Below the pieces are notes generated by a model. It saw only the letters and a program-made list of their open reading frames with translations, made no database searches and was not told the origin of the DNA. Shown in pieces: positions 1 through 10,362 of a stretch of DNA of 64,000 bases. The stretch lies in contig JAFGIY010000193.1 in the NCBI GenBank assembly GCA_016929335.1, positions 24,212 through 88,211 on the forward strand, written 5' to 3'. Position 1 is the stretch's first letter; each line of letters begins with the position of its first letter. A program made the translations under genes and the position numbers. This DNA is from Acidobacteriota bacterium (GTDB lineage Bacteria; Acidobacteriota; UBA6911).

Positions 1-912
1 ATAGGCCTCATTCTGATGATGTATCCTCCTCTTGCCAAGGTACGCTATGAGGAGATGGGGCCGGTATTCCGGAATGCAAAGGTTCTGGGACTCTCCCTGG
101 TGCAAAACTGGGTTGTCGGGCCAATTCTGATGTTTGTTCTTGCCGTGCTATTCCTTCGCGACAAGCCGGAATACATGGTCGGATTGATTATGATCGGGCT
201 GGCGCGCTGTATTGCGATGGTCATTGTATGGAATGATCTGGCAAAAGGAGATACGGAGTACTGCGCGGGCCTGGTAGCCTTCAATTCGATCTTCCAGGTA
301 TTTCTGTATTCCGTTTACGCCTATGTCTTCATCACGGTTCTTCCGACCTGGTTTGGCTTAAAGGGCGTCGCGGTAGATATAACGATCGGCGAGATTGGCA
401 AGAGCGTTTTTATTTATCTTGGGATTCCGTTCATTGCGGGTATGATCACGCGATTTGCTCTTATCAAGGCAAAAAATAAACAATGGTACCACGACAAATT
501 TATCCCGAAGATCAGCCCGATTACACTCATCGCGCTTTTATTTACGATCGTGATGATGTTCTCGCTCAAAGGCGAAACTATCGTGCAGCTGCCATTCGAT
601 GTCGTTCGTATCGCAATCCCGCTGCTCATCTACTTTGTGCTCATGTTTTTTATTTCATTCTTCATGAGCAAAAAGGTGGGAGCCGTTTATGGCCAGTCGG
701 CGACGCTGTCCTTCACGGCCGCTTCCAACAACTTTGAGCTGGCGATTGCGGTTGCAGTCGCCACTTTCGGAATCCAGCACGGCGCCGCCTTTGCCGCCGT
801 TATTGGTCCTCTCGTCGAGGTGCCTGTACTGATCGGCCTGGTCAATGTTTCGCTATGGCTCGGGCGCAAGTATTTTGCGAATGTTTCAGGCGTCTCTGTC
901 AGCAGGTGCTGA
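1..912 (+). CDS. ACR3/ArsB-type arsenite efflux transporter, 5' end outside the window
   Basis: Multi-TM protein with ACR3-like stretches ([51 protein letters not shown]); open to the window edge; followed by arsC. Confidence 0.93.
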   Translation: MGLILMMYPPLAKVRYEEMGPVFRNAKVLGLSLVQNWVVGPILMFVLAVLFLRDKPEYMVGLIMIGLARCIAMVIVWNDLAKGDTEYCAGLVAFNSIFQVFLYSVYAYVFITVLPTWFGLKGVAVDITIGEIGKSVFIYLGIPFIAGMITRFALIKAKNKQWYHDKFIPKISPITLIALLFTIVMMFSLKGETIVQLPFDVVRIAIPLLIYFVLMFFISFFMSKKVGAVYGQSATLSFTAASNNFELAIAVAVATFGIQHGAAFAAVIGPLVEVPVLIGLVNVSLWLGRKYFANVSGVSVSRC

Positions 913-971
913 TGGTCCCGAAAAAAACCTTTTGCAAGCCGGGCAGGAGCGCATCGGATGGAGGATTTTCA

Positions 972-1382
972 ATGCGAAAGGGCATCCTCTTTTTATGCGT
1001 AGCGAATTCAGCGCGCAGTCAGATGGCGGAAGGAATCACTCGGTCGCTCGCGCCGGCGGAGATAAAAATCTGGTCGGCCGGTTCTCGCCCCACAAGTGTG
1101 CGTTTTGAGGCCGTCGCCGCGCTTAAGGAGATCGGGATTGATATTTCGGGTTATCGTTCAAAATCGGTGGCCGAGATTCCTGCATCCGAAGTCGATACGG
1201 TAATCACGCTTTGTGGGGAAGAAGAGTGTCCGGTTTTTCTTGGCCAGGCGGTACGGTTGCATTGGGGACTGCCGGATCCTGCCGCCGTTGCTGGCTCTCA
1301 AGAAGAGACGCTGTCGGCATTCAGAAAAGTGCGCGATGAGCTGTATCATCGCATCACCGCTTTCCTCGAGGAGAATCGCTGA
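972..1382 (+). CDS. arsC: Arsenate reductase, low-MW phosphatase-like family
   Basis: N-terminal FLCVANSARSQMAEG P-loop; start at ATG 972 rather than the ORF-track start at 855; follows ACR3. Confidence 0.92.
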   Translation: MRKGILFLCVANSARSQMAEGITRSLAPAEIKIWSAGSRPTSVRFEAVAALKEIGIDISGYRSKSVAEIPASEVDTVITLCGEEECPVFLGQAVRLHWGLPDPAAVAGSQEETLSAFRKVRDELYHRITAFLEENR

Positions 1383-1450
1383 TAAAGGAATGGAAGAAAT
1401 CCGCCCGGTTGGTCTGCATATTTCTGGTTGCCTATTATAATTGAGAATAT

Positions 1451-2392
1451 TCAGCCGGAAAACGAACCGCCAAAGAACTGTTTGATATAGGATGCGGCAA
1501 GAAACAAAAGCATCAATCCCAACATCATTTTGATCAGCTTCTGCGGCATGTATTTCTGAAGGCGGGCTCCGCAATACATCCCCACCATGCCGCCCAGGCC
1601 GAAAAGAATTCCAAGCAGCCAGTCGGGAGAGGTGGGGATGCCTGGTTTCAGCGGCACGAAGGTGTAAAAGAGGACGCCGGCGATTGAGGTCAGAAAAGTT
1701 CCGAAGAGCGCTGCGCCGGCAATCATGTAAACCGGAAGGCCCAGGAAAGCCACGCAGAAGGGCGCGATTATCGAGCCTCCTCCAATTCCGTATGCGCCTC
1801 CGATGATGCCCACAAGAAATGCCATAGCCAGCATTTTGGGAGTGGCGAAGGGAAAGCTGTTCCCGCAGAATTCATATTCTGTTTTTTTTGCCGAAAAGGA
1901 GATGGTTCGGATATTGACGGGGATGCCAATCATCTGATTTATGTTTGGAACTCCGTTTAACCCATTGTTACGACCATTTTTGGCCTTTGTCATGGCATCC
2001 AGCGCAAGGCGCACTCCCACATATAAAAGAACGCAGGCGACAAACAATCGGAATGATCGAGGATCCGGGAGATAGAAAACACGCAAATAGTAGCCCAGGA
2101 ATATCCCCGGCAGAGTGGATAAAGCCAGGAGCCAGGCAAGATGCCAAGCCATCCGTCCTTCACGGATGTAGCGATAGACGCCGCTCGGAATGGCCACAAT
2201 GTTATAGACAAAATTGGTGGCGCTGACGGATGGAGTAACGAAATGCAGATAACTGATCTGAAATGGCAACAGGAGAAAGGCTCCGGAAACTCCTCCCATC
2301 GAGGCAAAGAAGGAAACTACAAAAGCAACGAGAGGTGGAAGGAAAACCCAGGTGGTCACACCTGATACCGGAAAGCTCATTTGCAGATCCAT
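1451..2392 (-). CDS. Sulfite exporter TauE/SafE family membrane protein
   Basis: Repeated TM halves with GGVSGAFLLLPFQI and GIIGGAYGIGGGSIIAPF. Confidence 0.88.
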   Translation of the reverse strand: MDLQMSFPVSGVTTWVFLPPLVAFVVSFFASMGGVSGAFLLLPFQISYLHFVTPSVSATNFVYNIVAIPSGVYRYIREGRMAWHLAWLLALSTLPGIFLGYYLRVFYLPDPRSFRLFVACVLLYVGVRLALDAMTKAKNGRNNGLNGVPNINQMIGIPVNIRTISFSAKKTEYEFCGNSFPFATPKMLAMAFLVGIIGGAYGIGGGSIIAPFCVAFLGLPVYMIAGAALFGTFLTSIAGVLFYTFVPLKPGIPTSPDWLLGILFGLGGMVGMYCGARLQKYMPQKLIKMMLGLMLLFLAASYIKQFFGGSFSG

Positions 2393-2453
2393 TTATTTCC
2401 TCTTGAATTCATCCCCGTTCAGTTTTTCCGCGGGAGGCTCAAGCTAAACTGCT

Positions 2454-3248
2454 TTATAGAGGGCTCTTTTGCCTGATTGCCTCCAGTACTCCAAGTGCAA
2501 TTCGCCTCGGCCGCTCTGCGATGCCAGTAATCTTCGATGGTTCGCCGCGAGGATCCACTTCGATGACTTTGGCTTTTAGTGCCACCGGCACTCCGTCGTG
2601 CGTAAGCCCGCGAATTATTCCACTGATTGGGGCATGCAAACTGGAGTCTCCAATTTTGGCAACCTTCTGTCCCGCTGTTACCCTATCGCCGATCCGGCAT
2701 GTCGTCTGAAATACGCCGGCGACTGGCGCATAAACATAGCGATCCCGGGCGTGGCCTGCTATTTTCTGCGGTTCACCTTCTAATGGCCGGGTTGCTCCCT
2801 GCCATAGAACCTTTCCCATCGCCTCATTCCATCCGGTTTCCACGGCAGCATGCACTGTTTCTCCGGCAATAAAATTGGGTCCCAGCCCCACGGTGAATGG
2901 CGCCAGAGCAATCTGTATCTCGGGCTGTTCATGCTTTTTCATCCTGGCATCCACTAATACATCAGGCCTAAAAGAAGAAATCAGAATTGCTAAATCGATC
3001 GAAGTTATCGGTATCAAATCATGCAACGCCAGGTGTGCAGTGATTTCGGAGAGATTGATCATATGCTTGCCGTTCACTCCCTCCAGCACGGCAACGCCAT
3101 CGAATATCGCATCGCAAAATGCCATTTTGCGTCGAGTTGCTGTCGGTTGCGGGGAATCATGAATGAAAACCGCATATCCGGCTCCAAACAGCGTATGCGC
3201 AACGGCAGACCCGACGTCACCGCTTCCACGCACAAGAATTGCTTTCAT
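2454..3248 (-). CDS. yqeB: Selenium-dependent molybdenum hydroxylase accessory protein, YqeB/EF2563 family
   Basis: N-terminal ILVRGSGDVGSAVAHTLFGAGYAVFIHD, biotinyl-like C-terminal half (YVYAPVAGVFQTTCRIGDRVTAGQKVAKIGD). Confidence 0.85.
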   Translation of the reverse strand: MKAILVRGSGDVGSAVAHTLFGAGYAVFIHDSPQPTATRRKMAFCDAIFDGVAVLEGVNGKHMINLSEITAHLALHDLIPITSIDLAILISSFRPDVLVDARMKKHEQPEIQIALAPFTVGLGPNFIAGETVHAAVETGWNEAMGKVLWQGATRPLEGEPQKIAGHARDRYVYAPVAGVFQTTCRIGDRVTAGQKVAKIGDSSLHAPISGIIRGLTHDGVPVALKAKVIEVDPRGEPSKITGIAERPRRIALGVLEAIRQKSPL

Positions 3249-3642
3249 TGGGCAACCTCAGAAGTCGTCAATTCACTAATCATGGGGCATCCAAAATAGT
3301 GAGCTTTCCGGGAGTCCGACTGTAACTCCGGTCTGACCGTTCGCCAGGCCAAAAGCTTCAACCGTTCGCTGAGCTGCATGGAGCTCAAGCACAAGCGGCG
3401 ACGATTCATGATGAAATTGGATGAGTCATCTTCCTCTGAAATCAAGAAGCCGAATCTGCCCGGTCAACAGGTGCTCATCAGGCTTGGGCGGATGAGCCGC
3501 ATCGCACAGCACCGGCAGCTTCAAAAACCAGCAAAGCCAAACAGTCAGCCCGCCGTATAGAGCCAGTACCAGGAGAGACGCAATTATTGTTGAATTCATA
3601 TTGAATCCTGTGAAATCAAGCCGGTTCCCAATTCAGCGGAGC

Positions 3643-6006
3643 TTAAAAGTGATAGTGCACACTGAAATGCCAGTTGCGGCCGGGTTCAGGAAACCCCTCC
3701 TGATAATAATAGTTACGGTCAAAGAGGTTATTAATGCCGGTCTGAAGGCGCGATCCTTTCCACAGAGGAACAATCAATCCAAGGTCTGCGGTGGCAAATT
3801 TTGAAGCGGGAACGATTGCGCCTGAATCGTTCACTGTTATGGTGCCGCTTTCATAGCGCACGGCTGCTAAAAGATGAATTTCTCTCGGCAGATCAAGATT
3901 GGCAATGCCGACGATCTTATGTTTCGGCGCGCGCACCGGGTGCACGCCCAGCATATTTGGGGGGCCGGAAATGGTCCAGTTTAGATAACTGTAATTGGCA
4001 TTCACGGCCAGCCGGGAAACGGGATTGCTGCGGACCGCAAGCTCCACCCCCTGGTGCATTTCTTTCCCTATGTTCACCGCCTTCTGGCACATGCCGGCTG
4101 CCATAGACGGGCATTGGTTTTCAAATTCGGCCGGCACGATGGCATTTTGGATGGCATCATAAACGTCATTGCGAAATATATCTGCCTGCAGAACCGTGCT
4201 TCGTACAAACGCGTGTGAATATCCCAGACTCCAATTTCTCGTGTGCTCAGGTTGAAGCGCAGGATTGGGGATTGCCCTGCCGTACCGGTAGGAATACCGG
4301 TCTTTAAGCGTCGGGAAATGGCTTTTCTGCGTGAAAGCAAAAAACAGAGACCCCTTTTCCGACACCGAATAGGAAAGCGAGGCGAGAGGATTGTAAGCCC
4401 AGACCCGATTCAAACAGTCGGAATCCTGACAGTCGAAGGACCCGACTGAATAGGTTGTTACGGCATTTTTCCCGCTTCCCGTCACGGTTGTTTTGAGATC
4501 CTGAGCATCGATGGCATCCAGCTGGTCCGCGCTGAATCCCACGGTACCTCTCATCCTGGATGTAATAGTGATGACATCCTGAATCCCTACGGAAATTAAT
4601 CTGTCGTGATGCTTTCTCCAGGGTTGGACGAGCTCCGAGCTCCCCGTATAGGAAACAGCGCTTTCCTTGTGAATGTCGTCTTTCAGAAAGAATGATATCC
4701 CCAGTGAGTGACGGGAAAATCTCCGCATCGAATACTCCGCGGAAGTCCCGATCGAATGGTCATCGATCGGGGCAAGGCTGGAAATGCTGGAATAGGTTGC
4801 GTTGGTAAACCCGGTCATGTTGTTGCGATAGCGATCGTAAAAAGCGCGGAACTTGAAGGAATCCGCATCTCCCAGCGCGGTATTGGAATTGAGATAGTAC
4901 ATTTCCCGGTTCCAATAAGGCCACCGCCAGAATTTTGGCTTGTTGTTCTGCGTATCGATTCCAGAATAGGGTGGAACTCCGTAATCGGACTTTTGATTGA
5001 TATAGGACAATACGTATTGGTTTTGCTTTCTCGGTGTCCATGCCAGTCTTCCGTTATATCTGGCATCCCGGCGGTCCGAATTGATGCGGTCAGATTCCGG
5101 CTGCATTGAGGTCGGCACAAACTTGCCCGAGATGGGGAAATGATCGGTCTGCAGCCAGTCGAGGCCACCCTGGATATAAAAGTCGCGCCACGCAGAACCA
5201 AGATGCAGCCATGATTCCAGCATATTTCCAGAGCCGGTGCCGATAGCCGCTTCCGCGTGCAATTTTTTTTCAGGTCGGCGTGTGACCAGGTTGACGGCTC
5301 CTCCCAAACCGTTGGGTCCCAGCAAGGGGGATGAATAGCCTTTGGCAACCTCGATTTCACTGATATCGCTGGTAAGAAAGCGGCTGATATCGACAAAGCC
5401 GTCATAGGGAACATATAGCGGGATGCCGTCCAGATAGAAGCCCACCTGGCGTGTGTCAAAACCGCGGATCATGATGCCCGACCGGCCGCTGGAAGAATTG
5501 TGATCTACTCCGATGCCGGGAAGATAGGGGATGGATTGTGCGATATCAACCATATGCAGGTTCCTGATTTCCGAATGGCTGATGCCGGATACCACCGGAG
5601 ATAGCGGCGAAGTCTCTGCCGTAACACTGATTTCCAGCGCGCCTATTTCAAAACGACGGCCAGGGTTCTGCTTGAGCATCCATCGAACCGTATCTTTCAA
5701 GGCTGAAATCAAATCCCGTGTTTGTCCGGCGCTCCACGGCTGTGGTGGCACTGAAGGTAAAGAGACACTGGCTCCGGGATAGAGCTTCTGCCAGAACTCA
5801 ATCCTTGAAAGGATCTGGGCAACTCCGGCGCGCTGCTCTTCAAGGCCGACCGTGGGAGTGGCGAGATATTCAAGATCATCAAGCAATGTCTGGAGCTGTT
5901 TTGTTTGGGCTTGGGGAAATAGCAGGCATGTCGAGAAGGCCAGTAAATAGAAGCCTATAAGTAAATATCGAAGAATCGAGTTGGGATGCATGGAGCGATG
6001 CCTCAT
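3643..6006 (-). CDS. TonB-dependent outer membrane receptor
   Basis: Signal peptide, plug (GIGVDHNSSSGRSGIMIRGFDTRQVGFYLDGIPLYVPYDG), beta-barrel, terminal aromatic (FSVHYHF). Confidence 0.93.
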   Translation of the reverse strand: MRHRSMHPNSILRYLLIGFYLLAFSTCLLFPQAQTKQLQTLLDDLEYLATPTVGLEEQRAGVAQILSRIEFWQKLYPGASVSLPSVPPQPWSAGQTRDLISALKDTVRWMLKQNPGRRFEIGALEISVTAETSPLSPVVSGISHSEIRNLHMVDIAQSIPYLPGIGVDHNSSSGRSGIMIRGFDTRQVGFYLDGIPLYVPYDGFVDISRFLTSDISEIEVAKGYSSPLLGPNGLGGAVNLVTRRPEKKLHAEAAIGTGSGNMLESWLHLGSAWRDFYIQGGLDWLQTDHFPISGKFVPTSMQPESDRINSDRRDARYNGRLAWTPRKQNQYVLSYINQKSDYGVPPYSGIDTQNNKPKFWRWPYWNREMYYLNSNTALGDADSFKFRAFYDRYRNNMTGFTNATYSSISSLAPIDDHSIGTSAEYSMRRFSRHSLGISFFLKDDIHKESAVSYTGSSELVQPWRKHHDRLISVGIQDVITITSRMRGTVGFSADQLDAIDAQDLKTTVTGSGKNAVTTYSVGSFDCQDSDCLNRVWAYNPLASLSYSVSEKGSLFFAFTQKSHFPTLKDRYSYRYGRAIPNPALQPEHTRNWSLGYSHAFVRSTVLQADIFRNDVYDAIQNAIVPAEFENQCPSMAAGMCQKAVNIGKEMHQGVELAVRSNPVSRLAVNANYSYLNWTISGPPNMLGVHPVRAPKHKIVGIANLDLPREIHLLAAVRYESGTITVNDSGAIVPASKFATADLGLIVPLWKGSRLQTGINNLFDRNYYYQEGFPEPGRNWHFSVHYHF

Positions 6007-6022
6007 TCAAATGTAGATGAAT

Positions 6023-6868
6023 TTAATGCGATGCACGAATGGGAATAAAAATCGGGACGCCGTCTCCGATGCCTCCGTCATAGGCGGCAAGGAATTTTTG
6101 AATCTTGTCGGATAGCAGGAAATCGGCCAACTTGCTTGCGCCATCAATATTGGCGTCTGGAAATCTATCCGGATTGGCAACCATAACCATGTAGGGTCGT
6201 CTCATGACGGGATCGCCCTGAACCATGATCTTCACTCCCGGATCCGGTTCCATCTTTTTAAATAAAATGGGCATTCTACCGACAATCATGTATGCATTTT
6301 TGCCGGCCACGTAATGCAGGATTGCGTTTGTATCGGCATTTTCATATTTAAGCACCCAAGGCCCAACCATTCGGGTTCCGGCATTGGCGAAAAGCGTATG
6401 CGCGGTTTCTCTTGGACCGTTGGATTGGAAGTCGAGCCAGTTCGCTTTCGCTTCGGCGATTTTGCGGACAGCAGCGGCACCGTCCTTCATGCCCGATATG
6501 CCTGCGGGATCGCCGACAGGACCGACAATGACCAGATCATTTTTCGCCCAGGGACGCAGATCGCGAGCCCATCCGTCGGCAACCAGGTTGCTCGTCGCAT
6601 CGCTGGAATGCATTGTGAGGAAATCCACCTTGCCTTCCTTCATGGCGCGCGCAAGGACCGGTTTCTCGCCGGTTACCACTACTTCAACCTTAATGCCGCT
6701 TTCCGCTTCAAATCTTTTCTGTATTTCACCCCAAAGGGGCGTCATTGTCATGCCCCCGATAACGGCAACCCGCACCGGCTTTGATTCCGATGTACCGGCT
6801 TTTGCTTCATTGGACAGGACGAAAAGAAATACTGCGGCAACACTTGCAATTATTGTCCGATTACGCAT
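6023..6868 (-). CDS. Periplasmic substrate-binding protein, tungstate/molybdate (TupA/ModA-like) type
   Basis: Signal peptide; VDFLTMHSSDATSNLVADGWARDLRPWAKNDLVIVGPVGDPAGISG resembles TupA-type proteins. Confidence 0.75.
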   Translation of the reverse strand: MRNRTIIASVAAVFLFVLSNEAKAGTSESKPVRVAVIGGMTMTPLWGEIQKRFEAESGIKVEVVVTGEKPVLARAMKEGKVDFLTMHSSDATSNLVADGWARDLRPWAKNDLVIVGPVGDPAGISGMKDGAAAVRKIAEAKANWLDFQSNGPRETAHTLFANAGTRMVGPWVLKYENADTNAILHYVAGKNAYMIVGRMPILFKKMEPDPGVKIMVQGDPVMRRPYMVMVANPDRFPDANIDGASKLADFLLSDKIQKFLAAYDGGIGDGVPIFIPIRASH

Positions 6869-6962
6869 GCATAGCCTTTCAGATATGGAATAGAATACTT
6901 ATAGCTTCTTGCTGATGCTCTAACGCAGGCCCTGACAAGCAGAAGGACTGACACAATACATT

Positions 6963-8033
6963 TCATACAGCTTGCACTCTTATGATCTCACCGGTCTCGC
7001 TCGCATCATAGCCGGGAAGTTCACTAATCAACCGACGATGTGACCGGCTTTGCAGCAATCGGATCAACGCTAATATTCGCGGATCATGTGCCTGCGTTTC
7101 GGAGTAGCAGATGTCTGCCATCTCTGTCCGCACGGGAACAAAATGCAATCCGGCGTTCTCCGCTGTCAGCTGCACACAGACACCAGCAGAAGCCCAGCCC
7201 GCCCGTACCGCTTCTGCCACTGCGCTGTGACCATGGGCAGGCTTGCCGGAAGCCGTCTGACCGCCAAGCAATTCATCAAGGCATTCCCTTGCAGCGGAAC
7301 CCTGCTCGCGGAGGGCCCACCGCCGGCACTGCCGCACGATGGTCGACGGAGTATGCGAGCGATCCCTTGCCGGTATTGCCAAACCTTCCTGCCATTTTGC
7401 AGCACGAAGCAGGCGATAATTGCCGCCAAGCCGTTTCCGGACTGTTTCGAGATTTCTGTCGGGCTGTTTAGAAGTTGAGCGATGCAATCCTGCCAGGTGT
7501 ACCAAGCCTCGTTTCAGCAATTCAATAGCTGCACCGCCGCCACGCTCAATCACAAGCAGACGAAATCCGGTATCTCTTTCGTATTCCGTGGCGAGAAGAC
7601 CCGCTGCCGGATCGCAGCAAGCCAGGACCAGCGTTTCCTCCGCCATCGCCACGCTCGAATCATGCGCAGTGCCTCTTTGCCAGACACCGTCGTGTGGAGT
7701 GTCATTCATTGAAAGGTTTTCCACAGGATATAGCCAACGCCGGCCGCCAACCTCAGCTTCCCAATATCGGCATGGATCGCCATGCGGCGACCATGCCCAA
7801 TTGGGGTTGTCGGCGACGGATTTCGTCGAGCCTGTGCCGAAAAGCTCTTCCACGGTGCAATTTAATGCATGGGCCAGTGCTATGGCCGTTGTTACGGAAG
7901 GAGTAAGCCTTTCGCCTTCAATTGCACTGATCGTCGTTCTGGGAATCCCGGCGCGGAGTGCCAATTCCGCTTGAGACCAGCCGCATGCAATACGACGCCT
8001 CGCTACTGAAGCCATCCTTTTTGAGTCTGACAT
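6963..8033 (-). CDS. XRE-family HTH regulator with C-terminal PBP-like substrate-binding domain
   Basis: HTH (GWSQAELALRAGIPRTTISAIEGERLTPSVTTAIALAHAL) followed by PBP-like domain (CCDPAAGLLATEYERDTGFRLLVI). Confidence 0.85.
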   Translation of the reverse strand: MSDSKRMASVARRRIACGWSQAELALRAGIPRTTISAIEGERLTPSVTTAIALAHALNCTVEELFGTGSTKSVADNPNWAWSPHGDPCRYWEAEVGGRRWLYPVENLSMNDTPHDGVWQRGTAHDSSVAMAEETLVLACCDPAAGLLATEYERDTGFRLLVIERGGGAAIELLKRGLVHLAGLHRSTSKQPDRNLETVRKRLGGNYRLLRAAKWQEGLAIPARDRSHTPSTIVRQCRRWALREQGSAARECLDELLGGQTASGKPAHGHSAVAEAVRAGWASAGVCVQLTAENAGLHFVPVRTEMADICYSETQAHDPRILALIRLLQSRSHRRLISELPGYDASETGEIIRVQAV

Positions 8034-8180
8034 AATCCTGTCATACTATGGCATCATACTGGCATATGTCAATCGTCTCATCGATTGCAGGCGCCATTCG
8101 GCCAATTTGGTCCTCAAATTCCTTTCAGTACAGTTCTAACTGCAAATGAAATCAAAATTAGGTCCATTATTGACAAATAG

Positions 8181-8594
8181 ATGACAGTGGCGTCTTCCTC
8201 GGTTCCATGTTTGAAGAAGCATCTTCCGGTATCAGCACCTGGTAATAATTGCCCCGATCTTTTCCACCGAGCCCGGATCCAAGCCTTTTTAGCAATCCCC
8301 GCGATTCTTAAGCAACTCAATGGCTCCAGAATAATTCGCATTAGGGGAGGACACGACCGAAGGCCGAAGCAAATGCTTGAAGCAGGGTTCGTAGAGGTTC
8401 ATGAAAGGCTTGAATGGAACGGATGGCTTCTTCAGCATAGACCGATGAAAACGAGCCGAAAGCTTCTCTGCGGGCATATTCATGAGAAATGGCTGCGGCT
8501 TGGTAACATCATCAATGTGGGCGTGGATGTGTGGGATTTCACTCCGCAAACGATTGAAGAATTGGTCAAAGCAGAGGAGTCGCCACGAGAATAG
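8181..8594 (+). pseudogene. Remnant of a calcineurin-like metallophosphoesterase, N-terminal part missing
   Basis: ILKQLNGSRIIRIRGGHDRRPKQMLEAGFVEVHERLEWNGWLLQHRP...LLCGHIHEKWL...INVGVDVWDFTPQTIEEL resembles the C-terminal part of small phosphoesterases; N-terminal metal motifs absent, GNHD is GGHD. Confidence 0.6.
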
Positions 8595-8667
8595 GAGTGC
8601 CCTTATTGCGGATCAATGCTGCAAAGGCTGGAGAGGAATGTCGAACGCCAGGATCGATCACATATTC

Positions 8668-9966
8668 CTACGCGCAGCGAAGGATGCCTCTGGCCCACAG
8701 GCAGTCGCCACAGACCGGGAAAGGATTACCCTGGCAATCTATTTCGTTTCCATCGGCGAATTCACAGCCGGAGCAATCCGTGCAGGGGGAAAATTCAAAT
8801 TTTCTCACCCGCTCACGAAAGCCTGCATAATCAGGTTGCAGCCAAATCGATTCCAGGGATTGTTCCATCAGATTCCCATATTCACAACGGCGGAAAAATT
8901 TCTTCCGGTCCCTTATATAACAGGAGTACGAATGCATCAACGGCGGGCAGGGGCTCACAGTGCCGTGGCAGGACAGTGCCAGGCTCCCCGGCCTTATGAA
9001 GGGGCAGTAGTTGTTCCGCTGATTCAGGTCGATATCGAGATAACTCAAATTGGCCTGCTGACTCGAAATGGTTGATATCGATTTCAGGGTATCCAAGCTC
9101 CAATCCATCTTGGGAAGGATCCAGTTCGGATTGCGATCACTTCCTTGACCCTCGTGGCTGGTCGGCTCCAGGCTGTAAAGAATCTCATTCTGAAGCTCGG
9201 CGGTATATGGCAGCACGTTCGAAACCAGGATGAAAGATGCCCGGATATTCTCGGCGATTTTCTGGAGCGCAGGCAATTCGTGGATGTTGCTCTTCATGGC
9301 CACAAACTCGATCCCGATTTTCAGCGGAGCCGAAGGCATCAGATCAAGCCCGTCTTTAATAGGAAATTGGAAATCAGCCGTACCGAGGAATCCAAGCTCC
9401 GAGCCGCCCGTATCCTTAATCTTTCTCAAGAAATCCTCATGCAAAGATGTTTCAATATCGAGCTGAGTCGAGCATTTTGTCGCGCTCCACCAATAGAGAG
9501 TCCGTACACTGTTTATTATCTCTTTCAGTGATGCGCCGGGCCGGACGGCGCCGTGAGATTCGTCGGACGTTCCGTCGATAGAGACGGTGAACTGATCAAG
9601 ACCGGCATCGATCAGCCGCTCCGCCAGCGGTGAGGTGAGAAGCATGGCATTGCTCGTCATCTCCGTCCGCAATCCGTTTTCATGGGCAAGCCGGACCATC
9701 TCGGGAAAACGCGGATGCAATAGAGGTTCGCCGAATCCGGCGAAGGCAATCGTCTTTGCATCTGAAAAATTCGCCAGTCCTTCCATCAAAGCCTGATAAA
9801 CGGGCCATGCCATATCCTCAAACGGCTCATCCCAGGAATGGCGAATACAGGTAACGCAGCTAAGGTTGCAGCGGTTGGTCGGCTCCACATAAATCTTTGT
9901 AAGTGGATCGACGGATTGGGCCGGAATTGGGTTTTCTTCGGTTGCATCTAATTCTGTGTGTTTCAT
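8668..9966 (-). CDS. Radical SAM/SPASM protein, likely tungsten-oxidoreductase-associated maturase
   Basis: CNLSCVTCIRHSW (CX3CX2C), Cys-rich C-terminus CTDCSGCEFADGNEIDCQGNPFPVCGDCLWARGILRC; adjacent to AOR and MoaD. Confidence 0.88.
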   Translation of the reverse strand: MKHTELDATEENPIPAQSVDPLTKIYVEPTNRCNLSCVTCIRHSWDEPFEDMAWPVYQALMEGLANFSDAKTIAFAGFGEPLLHPRFPEMVRLAHENGLRTEMTSNAMLLTSPLAERLIDAGLDQFTVSIDGTSDESHGAVRPGASLKEIINSVRTLYWWSATKCSTQLDIETSLHEDFLRKIKDTGGSELGFLGTADFQFPIKDGLDLMPSAPLKIGIEFVAMKSNIHELPALQKIAENIRASFILVSNVLPYTAELQNEILYSLEPTSHEGQGSDRNPNWILPKMDWSLDTLKSISTISSQQANLSYLDIDLNQRNNYCPFIRPGSLALSCHGTVSPCPPLMHSYSCYIRDRKKFFRRCEYGNLMEQSLESIWLQPDYAGFRERVRKFEFSPCTDCSGCEFADGNEIDCQGNPFPVCGDCLWARGILRCA

Positions 9967-10115
9967 CTGATTCCATTTCTACTTCATCCTGCCGCCCATG
10001 GCGATCACCGCTTCCCGGCTGTTACTTCGCAGTTGAGTATCCGCTTTACAGCAGGAAGCCCACCGCAGAGCATGCCTGCGGTGGGCTTCCTGTGTTGGTG
10101 CGCAGGATCTTCCGG

Positions 10116-10340
10116 TTATCCTCCCTCTAAAAAAGGATAGAGCTGGACGAAATCGCCGTCCTTTATGACGCAGTCCAACGGCGCCCAAGCCTCGTTTATC
10201 AGCACCATACCCACGTCGTTTTCCGCAAGCCCGAGTCTGGCCTCGAGCTGCGTGAGGCTGAGAGACTCACCGATATCCAGCGTCTGGCGTTTTGTGCCCA
10301 TCAGCTCAGCAAGATTCAAACCGAACTCAATCTCGATCAT
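10116..10340 (-). CDS. MoaD/ThiS family sulfur carrier protein
   Basis: 74 aa beta-grasp-like protein ending in Gly-Gly (FVQLYPFLEGG); between AOR and radical SAM genes. Confidence 0.88.
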   Translation of the reverse strand: MIEIEFGLNLAELMGTKRQTLDIGESLSLTQLEARLGLAENDVGMVLINEAWAPLDCVIKDGDFVQLYPFLEGG

Positions 10341-10362
10341 ACAGTTCCTCTAAAGCCCCGGT

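Noticed and set aside
3426-3428. TGA with 49 further open codons as a third selenocysteine
   Set aside because: No nearby Cys/redox motif and no recognised homologue; an open run this short is expected by chance fairly often.
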